From: Syntrophomonadaceae bacterium
GTDB lineage: Bacteria > Bacillota > Syntrophomonadia > Syntrophomonadales > Syntrophomonadaceae
Assembly: GCA_028706315.1 (NCBI GenBank)
Contig: JAQWBP010000015.1
Span: 1 to 47,794 of the forward strand
Direction of reading: 5' to 3'
DNA: 47,794 nucleotides
The position numbers and the translations under genes were made by a program. Of this stretch, positions 1 to 8,955 are shown one piece after another. Position 1 is the stretch's first letter. Every line of letters starts with the position of its first letter. A model generated the notes under the pieces. That model worked only from the letters and a program-made list of their open reading frames with translations, did no database searches and was not told the origin of the DNA.

Positions 1-41
1 ACCTGAAAGACTGGCTTAAGAATTTCAACCGCAGATAATTA

Positions 42-946
42 TGTAAAGAAATATCGTTAAGGCTTTCGTTGTTTACTTTGTTTTTATGGTTAATCTTTAC
101 ATAATGAAAGTCTTAACGTAACCTTTACTCTGAGGATCTCTTGGCCTGCATAATGAAACACTGTAGCCGATACGCTTTACATATTCTTCAAAGGCCGGTA
201 CAAATATAATATTACCTAGATTTTCGCTAACCACATAGACCCTATCAAGATCATATAGAATTGTCTGTGGTCTTCCTCCAAAATATTGAAATGCATAGTT
301 ATGAGCTTTTATGGCTGTTTCGGTCGTGAAGGGATCCGGTGAAAAGCAAACAAATTTCATTCTGCTATAACTCAGAACCATACAAAAGAAATATACCCTT
401 ACAATTCTTCCATACATATCTTTAAGTTTATATTGACCAAAATCAGCCTGAGCTTCATATCCTGGTGGCGAGACTTCACGTGGCGAGATTTTCCGCTTAC
501 TGGTATGCTGATACCCATGCTGTTCCCTTAAAGCTTTCATGTAGCGATAGAAAGTAGCTCGTTTAACTTGTAAATCAGGAAAGGCTTCAATTAATTTAAG
601 ATAAATATTGGTATCTCGGATTTGTGGGCATATTTTCAACTGTTCCAGTATGTACTGACGGTAGTTATCCATGTGGTACCTTTCCTTTTCAGCTTCCCTA
701 GCATAATCCTCTTTACTCATATTCCAGTATTTACTGACAGAAGTATAGGTGATCCCCAGCGCTTTAGCAGTTTTGGTCTGGGCAAGTCCAAGTGCTTTGT
801 ATTCCTGGATTTTTTGATATTGCTCGATACCGATCATTTTGATTTCCTCCTCTGGTTGTATTGAGTATTTTATAACATCTACAATTTAATCTAGCACAAG
901 CATAAGCGCCACCTCCTTTATGAGAATGCATTGTTGATTATTTACA
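42..946 (-). mobile_element. IS21-family relic with internal deletion
   Basis: A truncated IS21-type istA lies between two short inverted end sequences: TTATGTAAA near position 39 and its complement TTTACATAA near 941. A second partial inverted copy (complement of CTTTCATTATGTAAAG) overlaps the istA stop at about 94-110. No istB gene is present. I infer that the 3' part of istA and all of istB were lost by a deletion that joined istA to the left-end repeats. The exact ends are uncertain and I see no clear target-site duplication. Confidence 0.45.
97..837 (-). pseudogene. Truncated IS21 transposase IstA
   Basis: The 246-aa reading frame has an N-terminal helix-turn-helix (about residues 10-45: TKTAKALGITYTSVSKYW). 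A DDE integrase core follows, with the first Asp in QADFGQ (about 132) and the second in LYDLDRV (about 198). The third catalytic residue is missing: the family's DPQSKGKVE motif here reads DPQSKGYVKTF and then stops. IstA proteins usually have 400 or more residues, so this copy is cut at the catalytic glutamate. The start has a good SD (GAGGAGG). istB, the ATPase partner, is absent. The protein cannot transpose by itself, though the frame has no internal stop, which suggests a recent deletion. Confidence 0.8.
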
Positions 947-956
947 TAAATTCAAA

Positions 957-975
957 AACACCCAATAAGGGTGTT
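957..975 (-). terminator. Terminator of the nucC operon
   Basis: AACACCC and GGGTGTT form a 7-bp stem with a 5-nt loop. On the minus strand it is followed by TTTTGAA. It lies about 65 nt after the stop of the nuclease gene and fits an intrinsic terminator. Confidence 0.7.
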
Positions 976-1038
976 ATAAATTATAGCTTTTATATTAGTA
1001 AGGCATCTTTTCTTCTACTATACGATGATATACAAAAA

Positions 1039-1767
1039 TTATATAGAATCCAATGCACTTCCATAACAATTAATATCAATCGCAGGTGTAGTACCCAAAC
1101 TTTGTAGCTCTATTAATAATTTTAGAAAGAAAAAAATCAATGATTCTTCCTCTGTGCTTTTCATCAAAACATCATTTTTATAATCTGCCAAGAATGAACC
1201 TTCTGCTAAGATACATCCAATATCTAGTTTACTTTCATCCTCTAAGCTATATATAGCTTCTTCAAAGCTTTTCCCTAGAGGCGGATTCCAAACACTTGAT
1301 AACGTTAATATTCCCGAAAGAATCTTATTGTGTGGCTTTGGAGCATAATATCCACCGGCATGCGGGATTGCTGTTGATGTCCTTTTTAAAGAGCGTACAC
1401 TTTTTGTTTTATCACCAGCATAGATGATATTTTCTTTATTAATTTCTTGCTTAACTTCAAATATAGCATAAACGCTCTCGGCAGGAATATAATAAGCATT
1501 ATCCTGATTGAATACAAAAGGTGAATATTGTTGGTCGTAAATAACTACATCAATTTGATCACTCATATTTCCGTCGCAATCAATTATAAAAGCTTTATCT
1601 ACGCTATATCTTTTCGGTAAATAAGTTTTTAGCCATTCAATCCAATTTAATTCGGATGAATCACCTTTTATGCCAGGATGCTGTATGTGTTGCCTATTGG
1701 TCGACAACTTAGCACACATCTGGGTCTGTAAAGAATAGAAAAGACTTTTAATATCAATTTGTCCCAT
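1039..1767 (-). CDS. nucC: NucC-like CBASS effector nuclease (DUF6602, PD-(D/E)XK)
   Basis: This 242-aa protein probably degrades DNA when a cyclic oligonucleotide binds, causing abortive infection. The PD-(D/E)XK core is visible: Asp73 in DQIDVVIYD, then Glu104 and Lys106 in AIFEVK. This gives an ID-x30-ExK arrangement, which as I recall is the active-site layout of NucC (about 241 aa), the cA3-activated CBASS nuclease. Other conserved-looking parts are the IKGDSSELNW segment and YLPKRYSV. I chose the ATG at 1767 because GGGGGG lies about 8 nt upstream. A longer frame to 1815 would overlap the upstream gene by 32 nt and has no SD. It sits 16 nt after the nucleotidyltransferase stop, so the two are probably co-translated. 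No HORMA or TRIP13 genes are nearby. Confidence 0.75.
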   Translation of the reverse strand: MGQIDIKSLFYSLQTQMCAKLSTNRQHIQHPGIKGDSSELNWIEWLKTYLPKRYSVDKAFIIDCDGNMSDQIDVVIYDQQYSPFVFNQDNAYYIPAESVYAIFEVKQEINKENIIYAGDKTKSVRSLKRTSTAIPHAGGYYAPKPHNKILSGILTLSSVWNPPLGKSFEEAIYSLEDESKLDIGCILAEGSFLADYKNDVLMKSTEEESLIFFFLKLLIELQSLGTTPAIDINCYGSALDSI

Positions 1768-1783
1768 ATCACTACCCCCCTGT

Positions 1784-2551
1784 TTACCAAATAATCTTCT
1801 CCCAGTACTCTTCATTTCTACTCTCTTTAGCTTTCTTAGCTATATCCTCTTTTTCATATTTATACAAATCATCTGATATTACATTGTTTGTATTAGCAGG
1901 ATCTTTGATAATTTTATCAACAAAATTATCTTTAAGGTAATCCAAGGTTGATAAGAAGTTTGCAGCTGGCTGATTCTTATTTTTATATCTCAAAGCTTCT
2001 ATTGTCACTAACTCCAAGTAAATAGAGGGAAAATCTAAATTGTGCAACTTTCTCCATATTTTTAATAGGATGATTTCCTCAAGCCTTCCAGAGTTTTTTA
2101 CTATCGATATATGCTTGTGTATGTTGGTTTGTGTCCAAGTATTTTTCTTGTTTCTATATAAACTATGGTCATTTGTATTACCAACATGCTTCTTCCCAGG
2201 AACCAGGTCAATACTATGCCCACCGTAATTTATTCCTATAGAAACATTTTGTTTTCTACAATTAATACCCTTACTGCTAATATAGCTAAATAGAGAATCA
2301 TAGATCTCCTTTAAAGTATTATTAGTAGTTGATTTTAGCGAAACAAATAAATCTAAATCCGAACTAATATTTATAGCAGTTCCTTTTGCTCTTGATCCAG
2401 ATATTTGAATATCATTAAGGCAATCACCTGCCCATTCTTTTATCATATTTATTAAAGGATTGACTACAAAACACTGTGTCAGAGCATCAACCTCATTAGG
2501 TACTTTATACTTAGCAATAATCCTTCTAACATATTCATCAGAAGTCATCAT
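1784..2551 (-). CDS. CD-NTase-like nucleotidyltransferase (CBASS cyclase)
   Basis: This is a nucleotidyltransferase of the OAS/CCA-adding class, likely a CD-NTase making a cyclic di- or trinucleotide signal. Evidence: the GS motif GSRAKGT, the metal-binding pair in SDLDLFV, the third Asp in GHSIDLVPG, and the C-terminal helical domain with PSIYLELVTIEAL and DPANTNNV, all in the order seen in CD-NTases. The start is one of two adjacent ATGs (2551 or 2548) behind AGGGGTGA; a longer frame to 2596 lacks an SD. The downstream partner is a NucC-like nuclease, which suggests a cA3-type product. That is inferred from the partner, since product identity cannot be read from sequence. An RNA-modifying or antitoxin-type NTase is the alternative. 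Confidence 0.75.
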   Translation of the reverse strand: MMTSDEYVRRIIAKYKVPNEVDALTQCFVVNPLINMIKEWAGDCLNDIQISGSRAKGTAINISSDLDLFVSLKSTTNNTLKEIYDSLFSYISSKGINCRKQNVSIGINYGGHSIDLVPGKKHVGNTNDHSLYRNKKNTWTQTNIHKHISIVKNSGRLEEIILLKIWRKLHNLDFPSIYLELVTIEALRYKNKNQPAANFLSTLDYLKDNFVDKIIKDPANTNNVISDDLYKYEKEDIAKKAKESRNEEYWEKIIW

Positions 2552-2644
2552 TTCACCCCTATTAATCTTAAAGTTCAACTTTATTCGTACATTCAATATG
2601 TAACGATTAAATTTATCAATCCATCTAAGTAATCTCTTGTCAGC

Positions 2645-3574
2645 TTAGGATAAATTTTTATCAAATAGATGATTCAGATTTTTATACCAATTCTTATTAT
2701 GGACTATACGAGTCTCATGTAAATCATTATTTAGTATTTCAGCTTTTGTTAGCTGTGAAATGCTTTCCCAATCATTTCTTAAAACATAAGTAGCATTATT
2801 CACTTTTACACTCTCCAAAATGTACATGTTCAAATCTTCAAAACCGTGAACAATATAACCACCAAAGCCTCCTGTGCCAATAGCAGTAAAATCAGGTGAA
2901 TACTCATTAATGGTTTCTATTCTCTTTTCAATAACAGCTCTATTTGTACCTATTGCTCTCTTAAAATAAGGTTCCAATCTTTCCTTTTGTTTCTCCCATG
3001 GGAATTTCCCCTTGGGTAATAGCTCCCAATTGAGTCTTATAACTTTTGGTGGTAGTATTGGATTATTAGTAGAGTCAAAAATTTCACATTCCCCGAATAT
3101 TTCTAGAATAACATTGACAGCCGAAATAATTTCATTTCTTTTTGTTTCATCCATAAAAAATACAGGAGATACAAGATTTTTAGACTTTCCATTGCTAACA
3201 ATTGTAAATTCAATACCAGTTGGAGGTATGACCTGTCTCTGAAATCTTTCATATGAAATCGATGTAGATTCAGTTACTTCTCTTGTTTCTCCTCTACCTG
3301 CCCACTGTTTATATGTCCATTCAATCATTCTTGAATGCTGCTCCTTGGGTTTATCTCTTAATAATATATAATCCCCCTCGGCATTTCTCCTCGTAGCTGG
3401 TCCAATTATGTCGGGTAGAATTGTTTCTCCTATTTTCAATTCGTTTGTGAAACCAATCTCCTTCATTTCTTTAATTCTTTTTTCTACATCCACTACTCCG
3501 ACTCTAAAACGTGAACCTGTTTCTAATACTTTTAACTTAGATAAGTTTCTTATCCTTTTTTGTTTAATAATCAT
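2645..3574 (-). CDS. Protein of unknown function upstream of the CD-NTase/NucC pair
   Basis: I do not recognise this 309-aa protein. It is soluble, with no membrane segment or signal peptide. The N-terminal half is basic (IIKQKRIRNLSKLKVL) and contains EWTYKQWAGRGETREV. The C-terminal part has a glycine-rich turn TAIGTGGFGGYIVHGF, then YILESVKVNNATYVL and SQLTKAEILNNDLHETRIVH, which look conserved. I chose the ATG at 3574 because AAAGGGTG lies about 8 nt upstream; a GTG three codons earlier overlaps that SD. The gene ends 93 nt before the nucleotidyltransferase on the same strand. It could be a third CBASS component (regulator or sensor) or an independent defense gene. Confidence 0.65.
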   Translation of the reverse strand: MIIKQKRIRNLSKLKVLETGSRFRVGVVDVEKRIKEMKEIGFTNELKIGETILPDIIGPATRRNAEGDYILLRDKPKEQHSRMIEWTYKQWAGRGETREVTESTSISYERFQRQVIPPTGIEFTIVSNGKSKNLVSPVFFMDETKRNEIISAVNVILEIFGECEIFDSTNNPILPPKVIRLNWELLPKGKFPWEKQKERLEPYFKRAIGTNRAVIEKRIETINEYSPDFTAIGTGGFGGYIVHGFEDLNMYILESVKVNNATYVLRNDWESISQLTKAEILNNDLHETRIVHNKNWYKNLNHLFDKNLS

Positions 3575-3731
3575 CTTATACACCCTTTCATTTTATTGTG
3601 AATTGTTTTAATTCAACATTTCCTCAAACTCACCATTTGATAATACGAATTCGCAAGCCAAGTAATTATTGATTTCTTCACCTACAATATGATAAGATGA
3701 TTATGAATTAAGATAGGCTATGCTTATCAGT

Positions 3732-3767
3732 CCCCATAGTTGCTACCAACATCTATGGGGCTTTTTT
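3732..3767 (+). terminator. Plus-strand intrinsic terminator with no gene before it
   Basis: CCCCATAG pairs with CTATGGGG (13-nt loop) and is followed by CTTTTTT on the plus strand. Both flanking operons run on the minus strand, so this hairpin terminates something else. A short plus-strand RNA starting near 3690-3705 is possible (TTGATT at 3669, TAAGAT at 3693), but the promoter match is weak. Confidence 0.5.
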
Positions 3768-3804
3768 CGTATTATAAATTTTGGTAATGCTATAACATTC
3801 GTTA

Positions 3805-4530
3805 CTATAACTCTCTTACAACTTCATCATCCAATATTTTTTTTCGTTGCTTCCAATCTGGCATCAAAGATGTCATAAAATCATAGAAATTTGAATCATG
3901 GTTCCTATACTTGAAATGAATTAATTCATGAAGAACAACATAATCAATACATAGCTTAGGTGCTTTTATCAATTCACTATTAAGTAGTATAAGTTGTTTT
4001 TCAGGGATACATGAACCCCATCTAGCTTTCATTTTCCTTATTTGGATTACTGGTTTGTCAATACCGTACTTTTCTAAATATTGATACATTCTTTGGAGGC
4101 TTTCATTGAATTTTTCATGTGCTTTTTCTCTATACCAATTATTAATCAATTTTTCTTTTCTGGTGTAGTTATGCTTATCATTCACAGATAGATAGAGATA
4201 GCCTCTATAGTATTTAACACCTTCAATTTTATCGCTTTCTTCGACTTTTAGGCGATATTGCTTACCCAGATACTTAAATGTTTCACCGCTCAAATATTCT
4301 TTATCTGCAATATGTTCTGACTGAACATCTTTGAAGTAACCTACATTTGTTATAATCCAATGAGCCTTAGATTTTACAAAACTAAGGATATATTCAATAG
4401 GAACTTTATCGCTGGCTGAAACAATAATACTCATATCTGGCCTGACACTCAAATTTATATTTTTTACATTTTTCCGTTGCAAATCAAATTCTATAATTTT
4501 TCCTCTATAGGTGATTTTGTGTTTTTCCAT
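3805..4530 (-). CDS. YgjP/DUF45-type metallopeptidase linked to type I RM
   Basis: This 241-aa protein has the zinc-peptidase motif HELIHFKYRNH (HExxH plus a third His), preceded by RKMKARWGSC. These are hallmarks of the YgjP/SprT-like DUF45 family. Members are often the last gene of type I restriction operons and their role there is not well established. The start ATG at 4530 follows AGGCGG. A GTG two codons upstream (4536) is also possible, and the hsdR stop is only 9 nt away. It is the distal gene of the hsd operon, so it is presumably co-transcribed with hsdR. Confidence 0.85.
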   Translation of the reverse strand: MEKHKITYRGKIIEFDLQRKNVKNINLSVRPDMSIIVSASDKVPIEYILSFVKSKAHWIITNVGYFKDVQSEHIADKEYLSGETFKYLGKQYRLKVEESDKIEGVKYYRGYLYLSVNDKHNYTRKEKLINNWYREKAHEKFNESLQRMYQYLEKYGIDKPVIQIRKMKARWGSCIPEKQLILLNSELIKAPKLCIDYVVLHELIHFKYRNHDSNFYDFMTSLMPDWKQRKKILDDEVVREL

Positions 4531-4539
4531 AGTCACCGC

Positions 4540-7500
4540 CTAGTACCTTCTTAGGGCCACAGTTTTAATATTTTCAATCATTGTATCTATCTGATCAAAG
4601 GTCATTTTAGGAAAATGCTTTTTCTTGACTAGATACAAAAGTTCATCTATCTCCTGAGAAATTTTCTTATGAACATCTGGATTATCGTGCCAATCCACCT
4701 TACAATGCCTTTCAATAATCACGTCAACTTCCATTGCAATATCGGCTAAAATACCTTCATAGTTGTAGATAGGGCCATCTTCTGCCACTAACTCTGTAAC
4801 TCCTGCTTCATAATACCTTTCATCTTCAAGCACTTCTTTAACCACACCATAAAAGGCTTGAGCATGGATATTATGTTTGATTTTCTCTGGGTAAGTTGTA
4901 CCTGAATACCCCTTTCTAAAATCATTCATAACATTTCGCATTTTTTCTAGGTATTCTAATTCAGAGATTCTTTTCTCCTTATACTGCTCTATGATTTCTT
5001 CAATACGTTCGGAGAATTTCTTATAATAAGCTGGATTCTCATCCCACTTTTCACTGATGCGTTTTGTCATTCTTGTACGAATTGCATCTGCTTTAGCTCT
5101 TGGCGAACCCAAACGCATCAACTCATCTTCGAACTCTTTTTCATTCAGGATATCCACTGGTGCCGTTATCTGAATGATATCTTCCGCAGCAATATAGGTA
5201 TCCATCAGATTTCTCATCTTAGCCTCATACTCTTTATGATCAATGGTGTCAGAATATCTAAGCTTTACAGAAGCTCTAAGTTCTTGATAAAACTTAAACT
5301 CACGTTTATAAAGCTTGATATCATCTTCACCTATGGCATTATAGACATGCTCTGACTCAAGAGCTATACCTAAGTATTTTCCGAAGTTACTTAACTGATT
5401 ATAGAAGTCATTTCGAAGGGCTTCATCACCTAGCAACAGTTCGTACTCTTCCTTATCCTGTTTGTTTTTGATTCCTTTGAATATGGCCACAACATTTGAA
5501 TAGGATTCTCTTAGTTTTCCTACTATACTAATGACATCAACTAGTGCACCTTCAAGATCTTTTCCATCAAAGTTTTCAAGACCCGCACCTGAATAGGTTC
5601 TCATAGCTGAATCCAGTTCTTGAATAAGTCCTCTATAATCTACTATTAACCCAAAATCCTTTCCTTCATAGAGCCTGTTCACACGTGCTATAGCCTGCAA
5701 CAAAGTATGCTCTTTCATCGGTTTATCAACATAGAGAACAGATGCCCTAGGAGCGTCAAAACCAGTTAAAAGCTTATCGACTACAATCAAAATTTCTAAT
5801 TCATCACCATCAATAAATTCACTCTTGATGTGGTCTTCATATTTTTGTGGATCACTGTAGGCTTCCATCATCTTATTCCAAAATTTGAGAACACGATCTT
5901 TTGGTTCTTCATCAACCTCGTCATACCCTTCCCGTTGATCTGGCGGTGAAATAACAATAGCTGTTTTTAAATCTCCATATTCATCAAAGGACTCTTTGTA
6001 ACGAATGGCATCAAATTTTGATGCTGTGGCTAGCATTGCTTTTGCAAAGGTATCTTTATAAAATTTTGTATAATGTACGTAGATATCATCTGCAATCAAA
6101 CGAATACGCTGTTCTGATGAAGCAATTGCTTCAAATTTACTCCACTTCTTTTTAAGTTCTTCTGCTTGCTTCTCAGCCAAATTCCTCGTAATCATTTCAA
6201 TACGCTTATCAATAGCATTCCGATTTACTGTCTGTTCAACAAGTCTTCCTTCGTAGAGCAGTGGCACAATGGCACCATCTTCAACACCATCTTTAATAGT
6301 GTACTTGTGAATCATACGTCCACCGAACTTCTTCATGGTACTCTTATCTTTTTTCATCAAAGGTGTACCTGTAAACCCTAAATAACAGGCATTCGGGAAT
6401 ACTTTCTTCATTTTGATATTTAGTTCTCCATATTGGGTCCTATGAGATTCATCAATTAATACAAATATATTTTTTGACTTTACAGGTTTCTGATGCTTTG
6501 AAGCAGTATCAAACTTATGTACCAAAGATGTAATAATATCTGCTCCGTTATTGTTAATCAGCTCTACAAGATGCCTCCCGCTTATGGCTCTTTCGGCTCT
6601 CAGTCTCGAATGATTAAAGGTTTGATGTATCTGGCTATCTAGTTCGATTCGGTCTGTAATGACCAACACCTGGGGATGAATATCAGCAAACTGAGATAAA
6701 ATGTACCTTGAAAGCATCACCATAGTTAGGGACTTACCTGAACCTTGAGTATGCCAAATAACACCTGATTGGCGGTTACCATTCCTATCGGTTTCTACAA
6801 TGGTTCTAATGATTTCTTTGATAGCGAAATACTGTTGGTATCTTGCTATCTTTTTTATATTTTTATCATACAATGTGAAAAAACGTATAATTTCTATAAC
6901 TCTTTTTGGATGAAACAGGGAAATAATATTTTTATCCTGCACCGTTGGTATTCTACAAGTAACAGTCTCTGCTAGTGTTTCTTCAAACCACTTATACTCA
7001 ATAGACTCCTTATCTTCTTTCCATAATGACCAAAACTTTTTAGGTGTTCCAGTAGTGGCATACTGGGTTTCATTCTTGTTTGTAACCATGACAATCTGAA
7101 CAAATTTGAATAGCTGTGGAATATATTCTTTTCCCTGATTTCTAAGCATTTGGCTAATTCCCTGAGAGATAGAGATACTTGCTTTCTTACATTCAATCAC
7201 CCCAAATGGAATGCCGTTAATAAAAGTAACAATGTCAGGACGTACAGTACCTTGTCCATCCTCTCGTTCCACCGAAAATTCTTCCACCACATGGAAAACA
7301 TTGTTCTCAGGATTTTCCCAATCAATATAGTTCAGATTAAAGGACTTCGTACCATCCATTTCAGAAAGACTTTCTGGATAGCTCCGGCCTAAAATTAATG
7401 AGTCATAAATCTTCTCATTGGTTTTAATTAAACCATCTGTTAACGCTTCTTCAATATCAAGTATTGCCTGCTGAATATTCTTTTCTGAAAACTTATATGT

Positions 7501-7695
7501 GCAACCCTTAAAATCAAAGCTATTAATGGCTGTTAATCGTTCGTACAAAATATCTTTAAGAACAACATTATACAGATTCCCTCGCATCTGCTCTGCTTTT
7601 TCGGGCGAAATGATGGTATACCCTATTTTATTTAATACCTCCAAAGCAGGGATTTGAGATATGTTCATTTCATCGTATGCTTCCGCTCTACGCAC
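4540..7695 (-). CDS. hsdR: Type I restriction endonuclease subunit R
   Basis: HsdR is the ATP-driven translocase and nuclease of the type I complex. The N-terminal PD-(D/E)XK nuclease is visible as VRPDIVTF (about residue 154) and GVIECKK (about 168-170). The SF2 motor follows: Walker A THTQGSGKS-like WHTQGSGKS (about 314-322), DEAH-type IDESHRTQ, GFTGTPL, and motif VI with LLTGFDAPR and QAIARVNR. Its 1051 residues match the family. I place the start at GTG 7695, four bases after the hsdS stop and behind AGAGGTGA; an ATG at 7713 lies inside the hsdS end and upstream of this SD. All visible catalytic motifs are intact, so it should be active. Confidence 0.95.
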   Translation of the reverse strand: MRRAEAYDEMNISQIPALEVLNKIGYTIISPEKAEQMRGNLYNVVLKDILYERLTAINSFDFKGCTYKFSEKNIQQAILDIEEALTDGLIKTNEKIYDSLILGRSYPESLSEMDGTKSFNLNYIDWENPENNVFHVVEEFSVEREDGQGTVRPDIVTFINGIPFGVIECKKASISISQGISQMLRNQGKEYIPQLFKFVQIVMVTNKNETQYATTGTPKKFWSLWKEDKESIEYKWFEETLAETVTCRIPTVQDKNIISLFHPKRVIEIIRFFTLYDKNIKKIARYQQYFAIKEIIRTIVETDRNGNRQSGVIWHTQGSGKSLTMVMLSRYILSQFADIHPQVLVITDRIELDSQIHQTFNHSRLRAERAISGRHLVELINNNGADIITSLVHKFDTASKHQKPVKSKNIFVLIDESHRTQYGELNIKMKKVFPNACYLGFTGTPLMKKDKSTMKKFGGRMIHKYTIKDGVEDGAIVPLLYEGRLVEQTVNRNAIDKRIEMITRNLAEKQAEELKKKWSKFEAIASSEQRIRLIADDIYVHYTKFYKDTFAKAMLATASKFDAIRYKESFDEYGDLKTAIVISPPDQREGYDEVDEEPKDRVLKFWNKMMEAYSDPQKYEDHIKSEFIDGDELEILIVVDKLLTGFDAPRASVLYVDKPMKEHTLLQAIARVNRLYEGKDFGLIVDYRGLIQELDSAMRTYSGAGLENFDGKDLEGALVDVISIVGKLRESYSNVVAIFKGIKNKQDKEEYELLLGDEALRNDFYNQLSNFGKYLGIALESEHVYNAIGEDDIKLYKREFKFYQELRASVKLRYSDTIDHKEYEAKMRNLMDTYIAAEDIIQITAPVDILNEKEFEDELMRLGSPRAKADAIRTRMTKRISEKWDENPAYYKKFSERIEEIIEQYKEKRISELEYLEKMRNVMNDFRKGYSGTTYPEKIKHNIHAQAFYGVVKEVLEDERYYEAGVTELVAEDGPIYNYEGILADIAMEVDVIIERHCKVDWHDNPDVHKKISQEIDELLYLVKKKHFPKMTFDQIDTMIENIKTVALRRY

Positions 7696-7699
7696 AGTA

Positions 7700-8941
7700 T
7701 CACCTCTTTTCATTTTCTTGGGTATTCACTCTTATTATGCCTGTTAATAGAAGTTGCATTAAGCCTTTCTTTTGTTGCTTTAGACTTTCTAGTTCTTTTT
7801 CTAATAAATCTATTTCATTATCGGCTGTTTTAAGAACTTCTCCAATTTTTTTCTGCTCCTCTAATGATTTAGGAATACGTAAAACCAGATTTTTCATAGT
7901 TGTTTCAGATATTTCCTTTTGTCCTGTACCACCTATCATATGTCCGACCCTTTTATAAAAGTCAACATTTGAAATATAGTAAAATAAAAACATTAAATCA
8001 CCTTTAATTGTTGTTAAACTACTTATTGCATTTGATGCAATGTAATTTTTCATATTACTTGGTACAATTCCTATTCCACCGTTATGATAATTCTGGCGTC
8101 CAATTAATATTTCATTTGGTTCTCTCAAATAATATGGCCTACCATTCTTTGTGTCATTTGGATATTTTTCAGTTGCTTCAATACCTTTTAAATGGAGTTT
8201 TACAGTTAGCAACTTATAATTCTGCGGCTCACTAACACGTTCTTTATTTAAAAACTTGAATACCTTGCCAAACTTCACTTCTTCCCATGCATCATTAAAT
8301 CCAGTAAATCTCACATTTCCAGTAAGTAATTTTTGCATCAGCCCCGCCTTTTGTTTTTTCTTTTCATCGATTAGCTTTTCTTTCAATTCGATAGCTTTGT
8401 CCCAAGTTGAAATAATTTTGACTATTTTATCTTGTTCATGCTTTGATTTTGGAAATTTGACTATAAATGATTTTTTCAAAGTTGTAGGATTGATATTAGC
8501 TTGTTGTATTGCTTGAGTTGCAATTGTCTTAATTCTGTTTTGGGAATCTGACATATTCATATAATAATTAAGATAATAAGGATTAATAATTTCTTGATTA
8601 ATTTTAAATCTCACAATATATGATGCACACACGTAGTCCCCATCTAAATCAAAAATCGATACTTTACCAACTAAATCTGCACTATTAGTTCTATTAATCA
8701 GGATATCACCTGGATATAATTTAAGTCTTTGAAATTCACTGTTTTCTAATTCAAGAAAAACAAGATTATCAAGAACAATTTTGCCGTCTTTCATATTTCC
8801 CATTCGCAATACAGGAATGCCAGTGTTATCATTTGTTTTCTTAGAAGTGCCGTAATCAGATGAAAGTGTTAGTTTCCCTAAACTCAGACTATTCCAATCA
8901 ACTAATGCTTGTTTTTCTGTATTATTCATCTTGTCATTCAC
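7700..8941 (-). CDS. hsdS: Type I restriction specificity subunit S (full length)
   Basis: This 413-aa HsdS should set the recognition sequence for both methylation and cleavage. It has the normal two-half architecture: a first target-recognition domain (about 1-160), a central conserved helical repeat (KLIDEKKKQKAGLMQKLLTG), a second target-recognition domain (about 210-370), and a C-terminal helical repeat (LESLKQQKKGLMQLLLTG). The start is GTG at 8941 behind GGGGG (9-nt spacing). It lies between hsdM and hsdR with gaps of 14 and 4 nt. A separate half-size S gene sits at the head of the operon. Confidence 0.93.
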   Translation of the reverse strand: MNDKMNNTEKQALVDWNSLSLGKLTLSSDYGTSKKTNDNTGIPVLRMGNMKDGKIVLDNLVFLELENSEFQRLKLYPGDILINRTNSADLVGKVSIFDLDGDYVCASYIVRFKINQEIINPYYLNYYMNMSDSQNRIKTIATQAIQQANINPTTLKKSFIVKFPKSKHEQDKIVKIISTWDKAIELKEKLIDEKKKQKAGLMQKLLTGNVRFTGFNDAWEEVKFGKVFKFLNKERVSEPQNYKLLTVKLHLKGIEATEKYPNDTKNGRPYYLREPNEILIGRQNYHNGGIGIVPSNMKNYIASNAISSLTTIKGDLMFLFYYISNVDFYKRVGHMIGGTGQKEISETTMKNLVLRIPKSLEEQKKIGEVLKTADNEIDLLEKELESLKQQKKGLMQLLLTGIIRVNTQENEKR

Positions 8942-8955
8942 GAATACACACCCCC

